Source of the DNA: Natrialbaceae archaeon AArc-T1-2
GTDB taxonomy: Archaea; Halobacteriota; Halobacteria; Halobacteriales; Natrialbaceae
Length of the DNA stretch: 64,000 nucleotides
Assembly (NCBI RefSeq): GCF_030273315.1
Contig: NZ_CP127174.1
Coordinates: forward strand, 62,001-126,000
Direction: 5' to 3'
This document shows, piece after piece, positions 1-10,100 of this stretch. The notes under the pieces were generated by a model that saw only the letters and a list, made by a program, of their open reading frames with translations, was not told the DNA's origin and made no database searches. Both the position numbers and the translations under genes were made by a program. Position 1 is the first letter of the stretch; every line of letters begins with the position of its first letter.

Positions 1-5
1 GCGAG

Positions 6-80
6 TGATACGGATTGCTGTAACTATGTACCGGGGCAACCGCGCCTCGTATTGCGATTGCCCCGGTACGGACGTACAGC
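6..80. repeat. TGATACGG-type intergenic repeat, copy A, with a long inverted repeat
   Basis: Perfect 12-bp arms at 28-39 (GTACCGGGGCAA) and 58-69 enclose an 18-nt loop. Outside them a second pair, GCTGTA and TACAGC, lies across 5-nt bulges. The left half begins TGATACGGATTGCTGTAA and resembles the sequences at 59771 and 62463. The Lhr gene ends just to the right on the minus strand, and the TGA at 6-8 could be the stop of a plus-strand gene lying outside the window. A role as a bidirectional 3' end or terminator is an inference. Confidence 0.6.
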
Positions 81-82
81 AG

Positions 83-2860
83 TCAGTATGACTCCTCGCC
101 GATCGCGTCTAAGACGTGTTCGTGAAACGCCTGCAAGGCGGCGCTTTCGTCCTCGGCGAGGACGACGTCGCTCGCCGACAGCGTCGCGAGACCGAACGCC
201 CGCGGCGTCGGCGAGTCGACGAGCTGGCGACACACCTCGAGGTCGCCACGATCGATCGCGGCGACGATTCCCTCGATCTCGTCGACGGCGAGTTTATCCG
301 CTACGATCTCCCGATACGTCTCCTCGAGGACGGCGAAGTTCTCGAGGTCCTCGGCGAAGCCGAGCAGCATCTCGCTTGCGACCTGCTGTTCGCTCGCCGA
401 TTTCTCGTAGCCCTTGTAGCGTTTGAGGATCATCAGCGATCGGGTGGCGTTGATCCGGAAGTATCGCTTCAGGAGGTCAGTGCCGTCGATCGCCCGCCGG
501 AGGTCCCTGCAGACGGCGTCGGGGTCGAGATCCGCGAGCACCCCTGCGAGGTCGACTTTCCGGTTCAACGGCAACGAGAGCACGAAGCCGTTGTCGGCGA
601 CGGCAACCCGGACGTTGGCGGTGGCCTCCTGGGCACAGTGATACGCCAGCAGCCGCGAGAGCCCGTCGTTTACCGTGCGGCCGTAGGTGGAGTGGACGTA
701 GTAGTGGCGGTCGTAGGCCTCACGGTCGCGTTCGACCTCGATCGCCAGCCGGCCGTCGGTACTGACACTCGCTTTCCCTGCGTAGCGCAGCTGGTAGTCG
801 AACAGCCGTGCGATCGCCCGGACGCTGTCGTCGTCGAGCGGGAACTCACGCAGCCACGCGCGGACGGCGGGTGGGCCACCCTCGTCGTATCGCTCGAGTA
901 CCTCGCGCTGGAAGGCGAGGATCTCACGGCCGAGGTCGTACGAGAGCGGCAGCCGTTCGGAGTACCACGACGGGACGGTCGGGCGGGCGCTCGTGCGATC
1001 GACGTACACCTTCGAGCCCCGGCGGTAGCGGTACTCGAAGTGATCGCCGCCGAGGACGAAGACGTCGCCTTTCTCTACGGTGTCGAGGTAATCCTCGTCG
1101 AGCTGGCCGACCCACTCGTCGCTCGCGCGGGTGAAGACGTCACACGCGAACGAATCCGGGATCGTTCCGATATTGGTCATGTATATCATCCTGGCGAGCC
1201 GTCCGCGCTTGCCGATCAGGGCCTCGCCGACGGGATACTCCTCGTGGTGGTGCTCGCCGTCGGGCGGGTCGTTCGCGTCGCGCCAGATCTTCGCGTAGAC
1301 GTTTTTCTCCTCGAGGCCGGTGTAGTCGGCGGTGAGATAGCGCGCGAGTGACTCCCACTCGTCGTCGGTGTAGTTGCGGTAGGGGTACGCCCGCCGCAGA
1401 ACGTCGAGTACCTCCCGCTCGGGACGGATCTCGGCGATGGCCATCCCGTAGACGTGCTGGGCGGCGACGTCCTGGGCGTTCTCGGGAATCGACACCGAGT
1501 CGACGAATCCCTCCTCGGCCTTTTTCAACATGACCGCACACTCGAGCAACTCGTCCCGGTCGAGCGCGATCACCCGCCCGGTGACGGTCTGGCCGACGCG
1601 ATGGCCCGCCCGCCCGACCCGCTGGAGCAAGGCGGCGACGCTTTTGGGCGAGCCGACCTGGACCACGAGGTCGACGTGGGGCATGTCGATGCCCAACTCG
1701 AGCGAGGTCGAGGACGTGACGACGTCGAGTTCCCCGTCTTTCAGCCGCTGCTCGATTCCCTGCCGAACGTCCTTCGAGAGGCTGCCGTGGTGACAGCCCG
1801 AGTTCTCCTCGTCGTAGGCCGAAAATCGCTCCCGGAGGTTGTGCAACACCCGTTCGGCTCCCGAACGCGTGTTCGTGAACACGAGCGTGTTGGTGTGGTC
1901 CTGGACGTGCTCGTGGAGCCGTCGATAAAACCGATCCTGGACGACATCTCGCGGCGTATTGATGAGGTCGTCGGTCGGACACTCGAGAGCGAGATCGAAC
2001 TCGCGGGCGAAGCGTGCGTCGACGATCTCGTACTCTCGCGGCGTGGCCGCTCGAGTCTCCGCAGGGTTCCGTTCACCGCTCGGCTCCGAGACGCGCGGCG
2101 TCTCGCAGCCGACGAGGTACTGTGCGACCTCCTCGAGCGGATCGATCGTCGCCGAACAGCCGATTCGCGTGAGCTCGTTGTCGGCAAGCGCCTCGAGTCG
2201 TTCCAGACTCACCGAGAGGTGCGTGCCGCGTTTCCCTGCTGCGAGTGAGTGAATCTCGTCGACGACGACGTACTCCACGGTCCGGAGCTTCTCGCGGAAC
2301 TTCGGCGCGTTGAGCAGGATGGCGAGCGTCTCCGGCGTCGTGTTCAGGATGTGAGGCGTCTCCTCGAGCATCTTCTGGCGCTCGCTCGAGTCAGTATCGC
2401 CGTGGCGGATCGCGTGGCGGATCTCGTCGGTCCCTTCGTCGCGTTCGTCGGCGATCGATTCGATTCCCTCGAGTGGCACCTCGAGGTTGCGGTGGATGTC
2501 GTTTGCGAGTGACTTCAGCGGCGAGACGTACAGACAGTAGACGGAGTTCTCGAGGCCGTCTTCGGAGTCTCGGCCGCGGCTAAAAATATTATTTATAATA
2601 GAAGTAAAGCTTGCGAGCGTTTTGCCACTCCCAGTCGGCGCACAGATCAACGTGTTCGTCCCCTCGTGAATCGTCGGGATCGCCTCCTCCTGTGGTGGCG
2701 TGAAAAAGCCCTCGTTTTCGGGGACGAACTCGCCGAACTCCGCGAGCCACCACTCCCTGACGGCGGGCTCGAGCAGTTCGAGGACGTCACCGTCGGTGAC
2801 CGTGACGTTGCCGGGATCGAACGGCAGCCGCTCGTCGTCGACAGACTCGAGGCCGTCCAT
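83..2860 (-). CDS. lhr: Lhr-type ATP-dependent helicase (DEAD/DEAH superfamily 2)
   Basis: Large superfamily 2 helicase of about 925 residues, the usual size of archaeal Lhr-core proteins, which act in nucleic-acid repair or remodelling. Visible motifs are APTGSGKT (Walker A, near residue 75), VVVDEIH (motif II), GCSAT (motif III), STSLELGIDMP and QRVGRAGHR (motif VI), followed by the long Lhr C-terminal region. I start at the ATG at 2858-2860. An upstream extension would add 49 residues without recognisable content and would run into the start of the divergent hydrolase gene. Codons near 2580-2610 are unusually AT-rich (around the peptide SIINNIF) although the peptide fits the helicase reading frame. 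Confidence 0.93.
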   Translation of the reverse strand: MDGLESVDDERLPFDPGNVTVTDGDVLELLEPAVREWWLAEFGEFVPENEGFFTPPQEEAIPTIHEGTNTLICAPTGSGKTLASFTSIINNIFSRGRDSEDGLENSVYCLYVSPLKSLANDIHRNLEVPLEGIESIADERDEGTDEIRHAIRHGDTDSSERQKMLEETPHILNTTPETLAILLNAPKFREKLRTVEYVVVDEIHSLAAGKRGTHLSVSLERLEALADNELTRIGCSATIDPLEEVAQYLVGCETPRVSEPSGERNPAETRAATPREYEIVDARFAREFDLALECPTDDLINTPRDVVQDRFYRRLHEHVQDHTNTLVFTNTRSGAERVLHNLRERFSAYDEENSGCHHGSLSKDVRQGIEQRLKDGELDVVTSSTSLELGIDMPHVDLVVQVGSPKSVAALLQRVGRAGHRVGQTVTGRVIALDRDELLECAVMLKKAEEGFVDSVSIPENAQDVAAQHVYGMAIAEIRPEREVLDVLRRAYPYRNYTDDEWESLARYLTADYTGLEEKNVYAKIWRDANDPPDGEHHHEEYPVGEALIGKRGRLARMIYMTNIGTIPDSFACDVFTRASDEWVGQLDEDYLDTVEKGDVFVLGGDHFEYRYRRGSKVYVDRTSARPTVPSWYSERLPLSYDLGREILAFQREVLERYDEGGPPAVRAWLREFPLDDDSVRAIARLFDYQLRYAGKASVSTDGRLAIEVERDREAYDRHYYVHSTYGRTVNDGLSRLLAYHCAQEATANVRVAVADNGFVLSLPLNRKVDLAGVLADLDPDAVCRDLRRAIDGTDLLKRYFRINATRSLMILKRYKGYEKSASEQQVASEMLLGFAEDLENFAVLEETYREIVADKLAVDEIEGIVAAIDRGDLEVCRQLVDSPTPRAFGLATLSASDVVLAEDESAALQAFHEHVLDAIGEESY

Positions 2861-3005
2861 CGTCGGTAGCTTGGGCCGGGACACAAAGAGGGTTTGGTCA
2901 CCGGGGTGAAAGTGAAAGCCGGGTCGGAACGCGAGGAGAGTCGTCGCCGCCGCAGATGTATCACTCGCCGAAACGGCTTTCCCTCGCGCAATCGCACGTG
3001 TGTTC

Positions 3006-3743
3006 ATGAAAGTGACCTTTCTCGGTACGGGGAGTGCGATGCCGACCGGGGAGCGATTCCAGACGGGTATCCTGGTCCAGGAAGACGGTCGGAGCGTCCT
3101 CGTCGACTGCGGCTCCGGCGTCCTCCATCGACTCCAGCAGTGTGGCGTCGGCTACGAGAACGTCTCGACCGTCCTCTTGACTCACCACCACCTCGATCAC
3201 GTCGCCGACTTGCTCCCGCTGATGAAAGCCCGCTGGCTCGCCGGCGAGGAACACCTCGAGGTCGTCGGCCCGCGGGGGACCAAGGCGTTGGTCGACGACT
3301 TACTCTCCGTTCACGACTACATGCAGGACCGACTCGAGTTGCAGCTCCGGGAGGTCGTCCCCGGCGAGTTCACCGTCGCCGGGTTCGAGGTCTCGGCCTA
3401 CGAGACGCGTCACTCCGTGCCGTGTCTGGCCTACCGATTCGACGATCGCCTTACGTTCAGCGGCGACAGCGAGGCCTTTTCCGGGCTGGCGAACTTCGCC
3501 GACGGCTCGGCCGTGCTCGCTCACGACTGTTCGTTTCCCGACGACGTCGACGTCTCGAACCACCCGACGCCGACGCGACTGGGAGCGACACTCGCCGACG
3601 TCGAGATCGGTCGGGTCTACCTCACTCACCTCTACCCACACACGGACGGCCGCCACGCCGAGATGCGCGAGGCGGTCGCCGACGGATTCGGCGGCGACGT
3701 CCGATTCGCGGAGGACCTCCAGACACTCTCGATCGAGCAGTAA
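3006..3743 (+). CDS. rnz: MBL-fold metallo-hydrolase, ribonuclease Z-like
   Basis: Metallo-beta-lactamase fold protein of 245 residues. It opens with MKVTFLGTGSAMP and carries the zinc motif THHHLDHV near residue 60. Later metal-site residues follow in FSGDSE, AHDCSF and LTHLYP. This pattern fits RNase Z (tRNA 3'-end processing) and close MBL relatives, and the protein is somewhat shorter than typical RNase Z of about 300 residues. A GTG sits two codons upstream, but the ATG at 3006 gives the conserved N terminus. It is divergent from the Lhr gene. The exact substrate (pre-tRNA or another phosphodiester) cannot be fixed from sequence alone. Confidence 0.85.
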   Translation: MKVTFLGTGSAMPTGERFQTGILVQEDGRSVLVDCGSGVLHRLQQCGVGYENVSTVLLTHHHLDHVADLLPLMKARWLAGEEHLEVVGPRGTKALVDDLLSVHDYMQDRLELQLREVVPGEFTVAGFEVSAYETRHSVPCLAYRFDDRLTFSGDSEAFSGLANFADGSAVLAHDCSFPDDVDVSNHPTPTRLGATLADVEIGRVYLTHLYPHTDGRHAEMREAVADGFGGDVRFAEDLQTLSIEQ

Positions 3744-3883
3744 CGACGGTTGTGAGTCGGTACGACGAGGCCACGCTCGGTCCGGCAGGTGTGAGAACAG
3801 GTATATGAGTCGTCGCTCGATACCGTCAGGGAAACGACCATGTATCGGGTGACAGCGCAGCCGACCGGAGCGAGGTGACGTCG

Positions 3884-6800
3884 ATGTCTCGCCGTCACCG
3901 GATCGCCGACGCGATCACGACACACGCTCGAGTCGTCGTCGTGGCGTTCCTGCTCGCGACGGCCGTCGTCGGCGTCGGCGTGACGGCCCTCGAGACGGAT
4001 CCCTCCCTCGAGCAGTTTCGGGCCGACTCACCGGAGGCGTCGGCGCTCGAGTACGCCGATCGGAACTTCGAGGCCGCGACGGCGAATACGACCACCGTCC
4101 AGCTGGTTCTCGAAGACCAGGATGGCGACGCCCTCGCGAGGGAATCACTGATCGCCGGCCTGCAGTTCCAGCAGTCGATCCGGAAAGCGGAGTCGGTCGA
4201 GGGAACGCTCGCTGCGGAGAACCCGACGGTCGGTGTCGAGAACGTCGTCGCGACGGCGGCCGTTCGCGAGCGAGAGGCTGCCGAACTCGAGGCCGAGGCG
4301 GCCGACCTCGAGGCCCGCGGCGAGGCGCTGACCGAGACGACGGTCCGTCTCGAGGCGACGCTCGATCAGGTTCGTGAGCTCCAGCGGGAGTACGAGTCGC
4401 TCAACGAGTCACGCGCAAACGGCACGATAGACGAGAAGAGCTACGAGCGACGGGCCGAGGCGATCGAAGACGACCTCGAGACGGCCGTCGAGAACGCGAC
4501 TGCCGACCTCGAGGACGACCAGACGACGCAGTTCGAAGGGGCTGTTGCACGCATCGTCGACGCCGAGGGCGAGCTCGCGGCCATCGAACGGGCGTACGCG
4601 GCCGGCGAGATCGACGCACGAACCTACGACCGCCGGACCGATCGTCTCGAGGAAGCGATCGAGACCGCCACCGCCGACGGCACCGTCGGGGTCCTCGACG
4701 ACGAGTACGCTGCTCTCCGGGAGACCGCCGAGCGCCTCGAGCAGCGTCGGGCCGACCTCGAATCGCTCGAGCAACCCCCGCTTGACGAGCAGATCGCCGC
4801 GCTCGAGTCGCTCTCGGAGACGGAGTACGAGACGATCCTCGAGCGGGCCCTCGACGGCGAGGGGCCGGGCAACGACGCCGCCGTCCAGTTCTTGCCCTCC
4901 TCGTACGAACCCGGCTCGACGACCGCCGACGCCCGAATGGTCGTCGTCACGCAGACGACCGACCCCGACGTCCAGGGACCGACGACGGCCCACGATCGCC
5001 TCGTCGAGAGCCAACTCGAGATACGGGAGCTGGCCGAGGACCGCGAGGAGGAGTACGCCGTCTTCGGCTTCGGCATCGTCGCCGACGAGATCGATCGCTC
5101 GATCGACGACAGCTTAGCGATCGTCGGCCCGCTCGCCGTCGCGTTCGTCGTCGTCGCGTTGCTGATCGCCTATCGAGATCCCATCGACGTCGCCCTCGGT
5201 ATCGCGGGCACGATCGCCGTTCTGGTGTGGACCTTCGGCGTCGCGGGCTGGGCCGGCATCGCGTTCAACCAGACGTTCGTGGCGATCCCGGTCCTGTTGG
5301 TCGGGCTGTCGATCGATTACGCGATTCACGTGTTCATGCGGTATCGGGAGCACCGCGAGGCGCTACGCGCCTCGGACCGAGCGAGCGGGCCCTCGGCCCG
5401 TGAGCACCGCGAGACGCCACGCGTCTCGGAGTTGCGAACGGGGAGCGGTGCGACCCGTGAGGACGAAAGCGGGGTACGGAACGCGATGACCGTCGCCCTC
5501 GCCGGCGTCGGCGTCGCGTTCGTCTGGGTTACGACGACGACGACGATCGGCTTTCTCGCGACGCTCACCAGCCCGGTCGCGCCGATCCGCGAGTTCGGCG
5601 TCGTCAGCGCCGTCGGCATTCTCTCTGCCCTGCTCGTCTTCGGCGTCGTCCTCCCCGCCGCTAAGGTCGAACTCGACGCCGCCCTCGAGCGTCACGGCAT
5701 CGATCGACACAAACGGGCGATCGGGACCGGCGACCGGGCGGCGACGCTCCTGTCGGCCGGCACGGTCGCCGCCAGACGGGTGCCACTCGTCGTGCTCGCC
5801 TGCGTCCTCCTGATCACGGCTGGTGCCGTCTACGCCGCGGCCGACGTCGACACGAGCGTCGAGGAAGACGAGTTGCTCGTCGAGCAGCCGCCGGCCTGGA
5901 CCGAGTCGATGCCCGGCCCGTTCGAGCCCGGCACCTACGGCGCGAGCGAGGATCTCGAGGTCCTCGAGTCGACGTTCCAGCGCGAGGACGCCACGGGACA
6001 GATCGTCGTCCGGGGGAACGTCACCGACGGGGAGACGCTCCAGCGGGTCGCCCGGGCCGAGACAGAAGCCGCTGAGGCGGACACGATCTATACCCTGCCG
6101 ACCGGGGAAGCCGACGTCCGGAGCCCGCTCTCGGCCGTCGACGAGACGGCACGCGAGGACGACTCGCTCGAGGCGACCGTCTCGCTCGCTGATCGGACCG
6201 ACGACGGCGTGCCGGATCAGAACCTCGAGGGCGTCTACGACCGGCTGTTCGCGGCCGACTCGGAGACCGCCAGCGACGTCGTCTACCGGACGGAGACGGG
6301 TGAGTACGAGGCGATCCGGCTCGTCGTGGCGGTACGCGGAGACGCCGACCCCGCCGAAGCGGCCACGGAGCTGCGCGCCATCGCGGCGACGATCGACGAC
6401 GACGATCGCTTGACCGCGGTCGCGACCGACGGACCCGTCCTCACGACCGTGGTCGAGGAAGACGTCCACGCGACGGTCCAGGGAAGTCTCGTGCTCTCCG
6501 TGCTCGTGGTCGTCGCCGTCCTCGCGGTCGCCTACCGGGCGACGGGCACGCGTGCGTCACTCGCCGCCGTGACGATTCTCCCCGTGGCACTCGCCGTCGC
6601 GTGGGTCGTCGGGACGATGGCGTTGCTGTCGATCCCGTTCAACGCGGTGACCGGGATGATCGCGAGTCTCACCGTCGGAATCGGCGTCGCCTACAGCATC
6701 CACGTCAGCAGCCGGTACGTCCTCGAGCTCGAGCGCCGGGAGACGGTTCGGGACGCCCTCGAGACGACGATCGCCGGCACCGGTGGCGCGGTGCTCGCCA

Positions 6801-7015
6801 GTGCGGTGACGACCGTCGGCGGCGTCGGCACGCTCGCAGTCGCCATCCTGCCGGTCCTCCGACAGTTCGGGGTCATTACGGCGCTGTCGATCGCCTACGC
6901 GTTCCTCGCGAGCGTGTTCGTCCTCCCGACGCTTTTGGTCCTCTGGACGCGGTATCTCGGCCCCGACGTTTCGCTCGAAGACGACGGCTCGAGCTGTCGA
7001 CGTGACGACCCGTAG
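3884..7015 (+). CDS. RND/MMPL-family membrane transporter (paralogue 1)
   Basis: Exporter of the RND superfamily (MMPL/SSD type) with two similar halves. An N-terminal membrane helix (about residues 15-38) is followed by a large extracytoplasmic domain with Glu-rich coiled coil, then five to six helices near residues 405-630. The second half repeats this layout, ending in helices near residues 865-1025. Substrate is unknown; lipids or hydrophobic compounds are typical of the family. I prefer the ATG at 3884 because GAGGTGA lies 6 nt upstream; GTG at 3875 is possible. Compared with paralogue 2 it has about 30 extra residues around 490-535, encoded by a palindromic stretch at 5350-5430. Confidence 0.9.
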   Translation: MSRRHRIADAITTHARVVVVAFLLATAVVGVGVTALETDPSLEQFRADSPEASALEYADRNFEAATANTTTVQLVLEDQDGDALARESLIAGLQFQQSIRKAESVEGTLAAENPTVGVENVVATAAVREREAAELEAEAADLEARGEALTETTVRLEATLDQVRELQREYESLNESRANGTIDEKSYERRAEAIEDDLETAVENATADLEDDQTTQFEGAVARIVDAEGELAAIERAYAAGEIDARTYDRRTDRLEEAIETATADGTVGVLDDEYAALRETAERLEQRRADLESLEQPPLDEQIAALESLSETEYETILERALDGEGPGNDAAVQFLPSSYEPGSTTADARMVVVTQTTDPDVQGPTTAHDRLVESQLEIRELAEDREEEYAVFGFGIVADEIDRSIDDSLAIVGPLAVAFVVVALLIAYRDPIDVALGIAGTIAVLVWTFGVAGWAGIAFNQTFVAIPVLLVGLSIDYAIHVFMRYREHREALRASDRASGPSAREHRETPRVSELRTGSGATREDESGVRNAMTVALAGVGVAFVWVTTTTTIGFLATLTSPVAPIREFGVVSAVGILSALLVFGVVLPAAKVELDAALERHGIDRHKRAIGTGDRAATLLSAGTVAARRVPLVVLACVLLITAGAVYAAADVDTSVEEDELLVEQPPAWTESMPGPFEPGTYGASEDLEVLESTFQREDATGQIVVRGNVTDGETLQRVARAETEAAEADTIYTLPTGEADVRSPLSAVDETAREDDSLEATVSLADRTDDGVPDQNLEGVYDRLFAADSETASDVVYRTETGEYEAIRLVVAVRGDADPAEAATELRAIAATIDDDDRLTAVATDGPVLTTVVEEDVHATVQGSLVLSVLVVVAVLAVAYRATGTRASLAAVTILPVALAVAWVVGTMALLSIPFNAVTGMIASLTVGIGVAYSIHVSSRYVLELERRETVRDALETTIAGTGGAVLASAVTTVGGVGTLAVAILPVLRQFGVITALSIAYAFLASVFVLPTLLVLWTRYLGPDVSLEDDGSSCRRDDP
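5350..5430. repeat. In-frame palindromic insertion (three hairpins) inside the RND gene
   Basis: Three successive perfect hairpins each have a 3-nt loop: 5356-5374 (CGAGGCGC/GCGCCTCG), 5386-5400 (CGGGCC/GGCCCG) and 5410-5428 (CGAGACGC/GCGTCTCG). The first and third sit in near-identical 29-bp direct repeats beginning GAGCACCGCGAG. The stretch stays open in frame. Paralogue 2 lacks it at the equivalent cytoplasmic loop. Confidence 0.8.
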
Positions 7016-7050
7016 CGCGGACGGAGTTCTAGCCGCACGTGACAGTACGT

Positions 7051-7083
7051 TTGTTAGTACGGAAGTAACAACACACCTATATG
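7051..7083. promoter_or_regulatory. Inverted repeat TTGTTA-N9-TAACAA abutting a TATA box, upstream of RND paralogue 2
   Basis: TTGTTA at 7051-7056 and TAACAA at 7066-7071 form a dyad ending just before the TATA-like CTATATG (7078-7083). A further TAACAA lies near 7104. The start codon is 71 nt past the TATA box, so a leader of about 45 nt is expected. The dyad covers the position of the BRE, where a regulator would block or assist TFB. TrmB at 10717 is a candidate binder (inference). Confidence 0.5.
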
Positions 7084-7153
7084 CACTCCCGTTTGTAGGA
7101 CCATAACAACAGATGCGTATACCGCTCTCGTCGACGACGGGAGGTGCCGTCGG

Positions 7154-10100
7154 GTGAGCGTCCCCGAACGACTCGCCGGCACGATAACGGGTCACAGCAA
7201 GCTCGTCCTCGTCGTCTTGCTCGTGGCGACCGCGCTGGTCGGAGCCGGCGCGACGGCGCTCGACGACGACTCCTCGCTCGAGCAGTTCGAGTCCGACTCG
7301 CCCGAGGTCGAAGCCGCCGAGTACGTCTCCGAGAACTTCACCGCCGACGACGACAACGATACGACGACGGTACAGCTGATCAAGCGGGGTGACAACGTTC
7401 TCACACAGGAGTCGCTGGTTTCGTCGCTCGAGTTCCAGCAGACGATGCGGAACAACGCGTCGATAAACGCGACGCTCTACGAGGACGACGCCGTCGTCGG
7501 CGTCGAGAACATCGTCGCCATCAGCGAGCTGCGCGGCGAGCAGTTCGAGGAACTCGAGGACGAACAGGAAGCGCTCGAAGACGAGTTCGAGCGACTGGAC
7601 GAGGCCGGCGACGACCTCGAGGCGGAGTTCGAAGAGTTCAACGAAACCGCCGAGGAGATCGAGTCCCGTGGCGACGCCCTCGAACGCGACGCCGAGCGCC
7701 TCGAGCGCGACGCCGAACGGCTCGAGGAGGACCGGACACAGCTCGAGGCCGACCAGGCCGAACTCGACGAGCGCGTCGGCGTTCTCGAGGCGGCGTTGAA
7801 CGAGACCGTCGAGTTACAGACGGCCTACGAGCAGGCTGACTCCGAGGCCGAACGGGAGGCGATCGATCAGCAGATCGACGACGAGTGGGACGATGCGATC
7901 GACGCTGCCGAGCTCGATGCCGAGGAGGCGGCGACGTTCGAGACCGCAGGCGAGCAGGTCAGAGAAGCTGTCGGTGCGGACGTCCGCCTCGAGGGTGCGA
8001 TCCAGACGGGAGCGGCCGTCGCCGACGACCCCGCCGACCAGGCCGTCCTCCAGGATGCGCTCGAGGAGACCGTCGAGTTACAGACGGCCTACGACGAGGC
8101 CGACTCCGAGGCCGAACGGGCGGCGATCGACGACGAGATCGAGGAAACGTGGACCGACGCGGCCGCCGAGGCCGACCTCGGTCCCCAAGAGACCGCCGAG
8201 TTCGAAGCCGTCGGCGCCGAGGTCCGCGAGCTGACGACCGAGGCAAACGCCGCGCCGACGGTCGAGGACGCCGTCGAACTCGGGACCGCCGGCGTCTTCG
8301 AGGCGGAGTTCGCCGAGCTCGAAGCACGCGGTCAGGAACTCGAGGAACGCGCCGACGAGCTCGAGGAACGGGAAACGGACCTGGAGGAACGCTCGGCGGA
8401 ACTCGAACGTGACAGCGAGGCACTCGAGGAGCGGGGCGACGACCTCGAAGAGCGTGCCGACGACCTCGAAGAGCGCGCCGACGACCTCGAGGAACGTGCC
8501 GACGACCTCGAAGCCGACGTCGAGGCGCTCGAGGAGGCGGACGATCCATCGCTCGAGCAGCAGATCGAGTACCTCGAGAGCCTAAACGAGAGCGAGTTCG
8601 AGGACGCGATCAGGGACGCGCTCGACGATGACGACGACGAAGAGTCGGGCGCGCTCGCGTTCATGTCGACGGACTACGAGCCCGGGACGACCCAGGCCGA
8701 CGCCCGGATGACGTTCGTCACCCAGTCGACCGCCGACGAGATGGACGACATGGGTGGGTTCGACGGCGACGCGAGCGAGGCCCAACTCGACGTGCGCGAA
8801 CTCGCCGATCAGCAAGACGAGGAGTACGTCGTCTTCGGCGTCGGCGTGATCAGCGACGAGATCGACCGCTCGATGGGCGACAGCCTGGCGATCGTCGGCC
8901 CGCTCGCGTTGTTGTTCGTCGTCGTCGCCCTGTTCGTCGCCTACCGCGACCCCCTCGACATCGTCCTCGGGGTCGCCGGCATCTTCGTCGTGTTGCTCTG
9001 GACGTTCGGCTTCATGGGCTGGGCGGGGATCGCGTTCAACCAGATGTTCGTCGCCGTCCCCGTGTTGTTGATCGGGCTCTCGATCGACTACGCGATCCAC
9101 GTCTTCATGCGCCACCGGGAGCGACGCGAGCTGTCGGATATCACCGACGACGTGGGCGGCTCGATGCTGCTCGCACTCGCCGGCGTCGGCGTCGCGCTCG
9201 TGTGGGTGACCGCGACGACGATGATCGGATTCCTCGCGAACCTCGTCAGCCCGATCGGTCCGGTCCGTGAGTTCGGCGTCGTCAGCGCCGTCGGCATCTT
9301 CTCGGCGCTTCTGGTCTTCGGCGCGCTCGTCCCCGCTGCCAAAGTCGAGCTCGACTCCCTGCTCGAGCGCTACGGCATCGACCGACGCAAGCGGGCGTTC
9401 GGGACGGGAGACAGTCGGTTCGGCGACGTCCTCTCGATCGGCTCGACTGCCGCACGCAAGGCACCGATCGTCGTCCTCGTCGCCGTCCTGTTGCTCACCG
9501 CAGGCGGCGTCTACGGGGCAAGCCAGGTCGATACGAGCTTCGACGAGGAGGACTTCCTCGCGGAGAGCCCACCCGCGTGGACCGACCACCTCGGGCCGTT
9601 GAGCCCCGGCGAGTACCAGGCGAAAGACGACCTCGAGTTCGTCAACGAGAACTTCCAGCGCGAGGACGCCCAGGCGCGGATCCTCGTCGGGGGAGACGTG
9701 ACGGATCCGGAGACGCTCGAACGAATCGACGCCGCCGAGTCGGCCGCGACGGAGACCGAGGTCGCCTACACCTTACCAAGCGGCGAGGCGGACGTCCGGA
9801 GTCCGCTGTCGGCGATGGAAGACGCCGCGCGCGACAACGAGTCGTTCAACGAGACGTTCACCGACGCCGATACCACCGGCGACGGCATCCCCGACGAGAA
9901 CGTCTCGACGGTGTACGACGAGTTCTTCGAGGTCGAAGACGACGCGGCCGAGGTCATCTACCGGACCGACGACGGCTCCTACGAGGCCGTCCAGCTCGTC
10001 GTCGCGATCCAGGGCGACGCCGAGCTCGGCGACGTCGCCGACGAGATGCGCGACGTCGCGGCAGTGATGGACGACCGCGGGCTCGAGGACCGGTGGGACG

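Noticed and set aside
116-1351. 411-codon plus-strand ORF opposite lhr
   Set aside because: Antisense shadow of the helicase, with no family motifs; the helicase motifs on the minus strand are decisive.
8432-8516. Regular 21-bp repeats suggesting a CRISPR array
   Set aside because: No spacers; the units encode coiled-coil heptads of the RND protein and vary synonymously.
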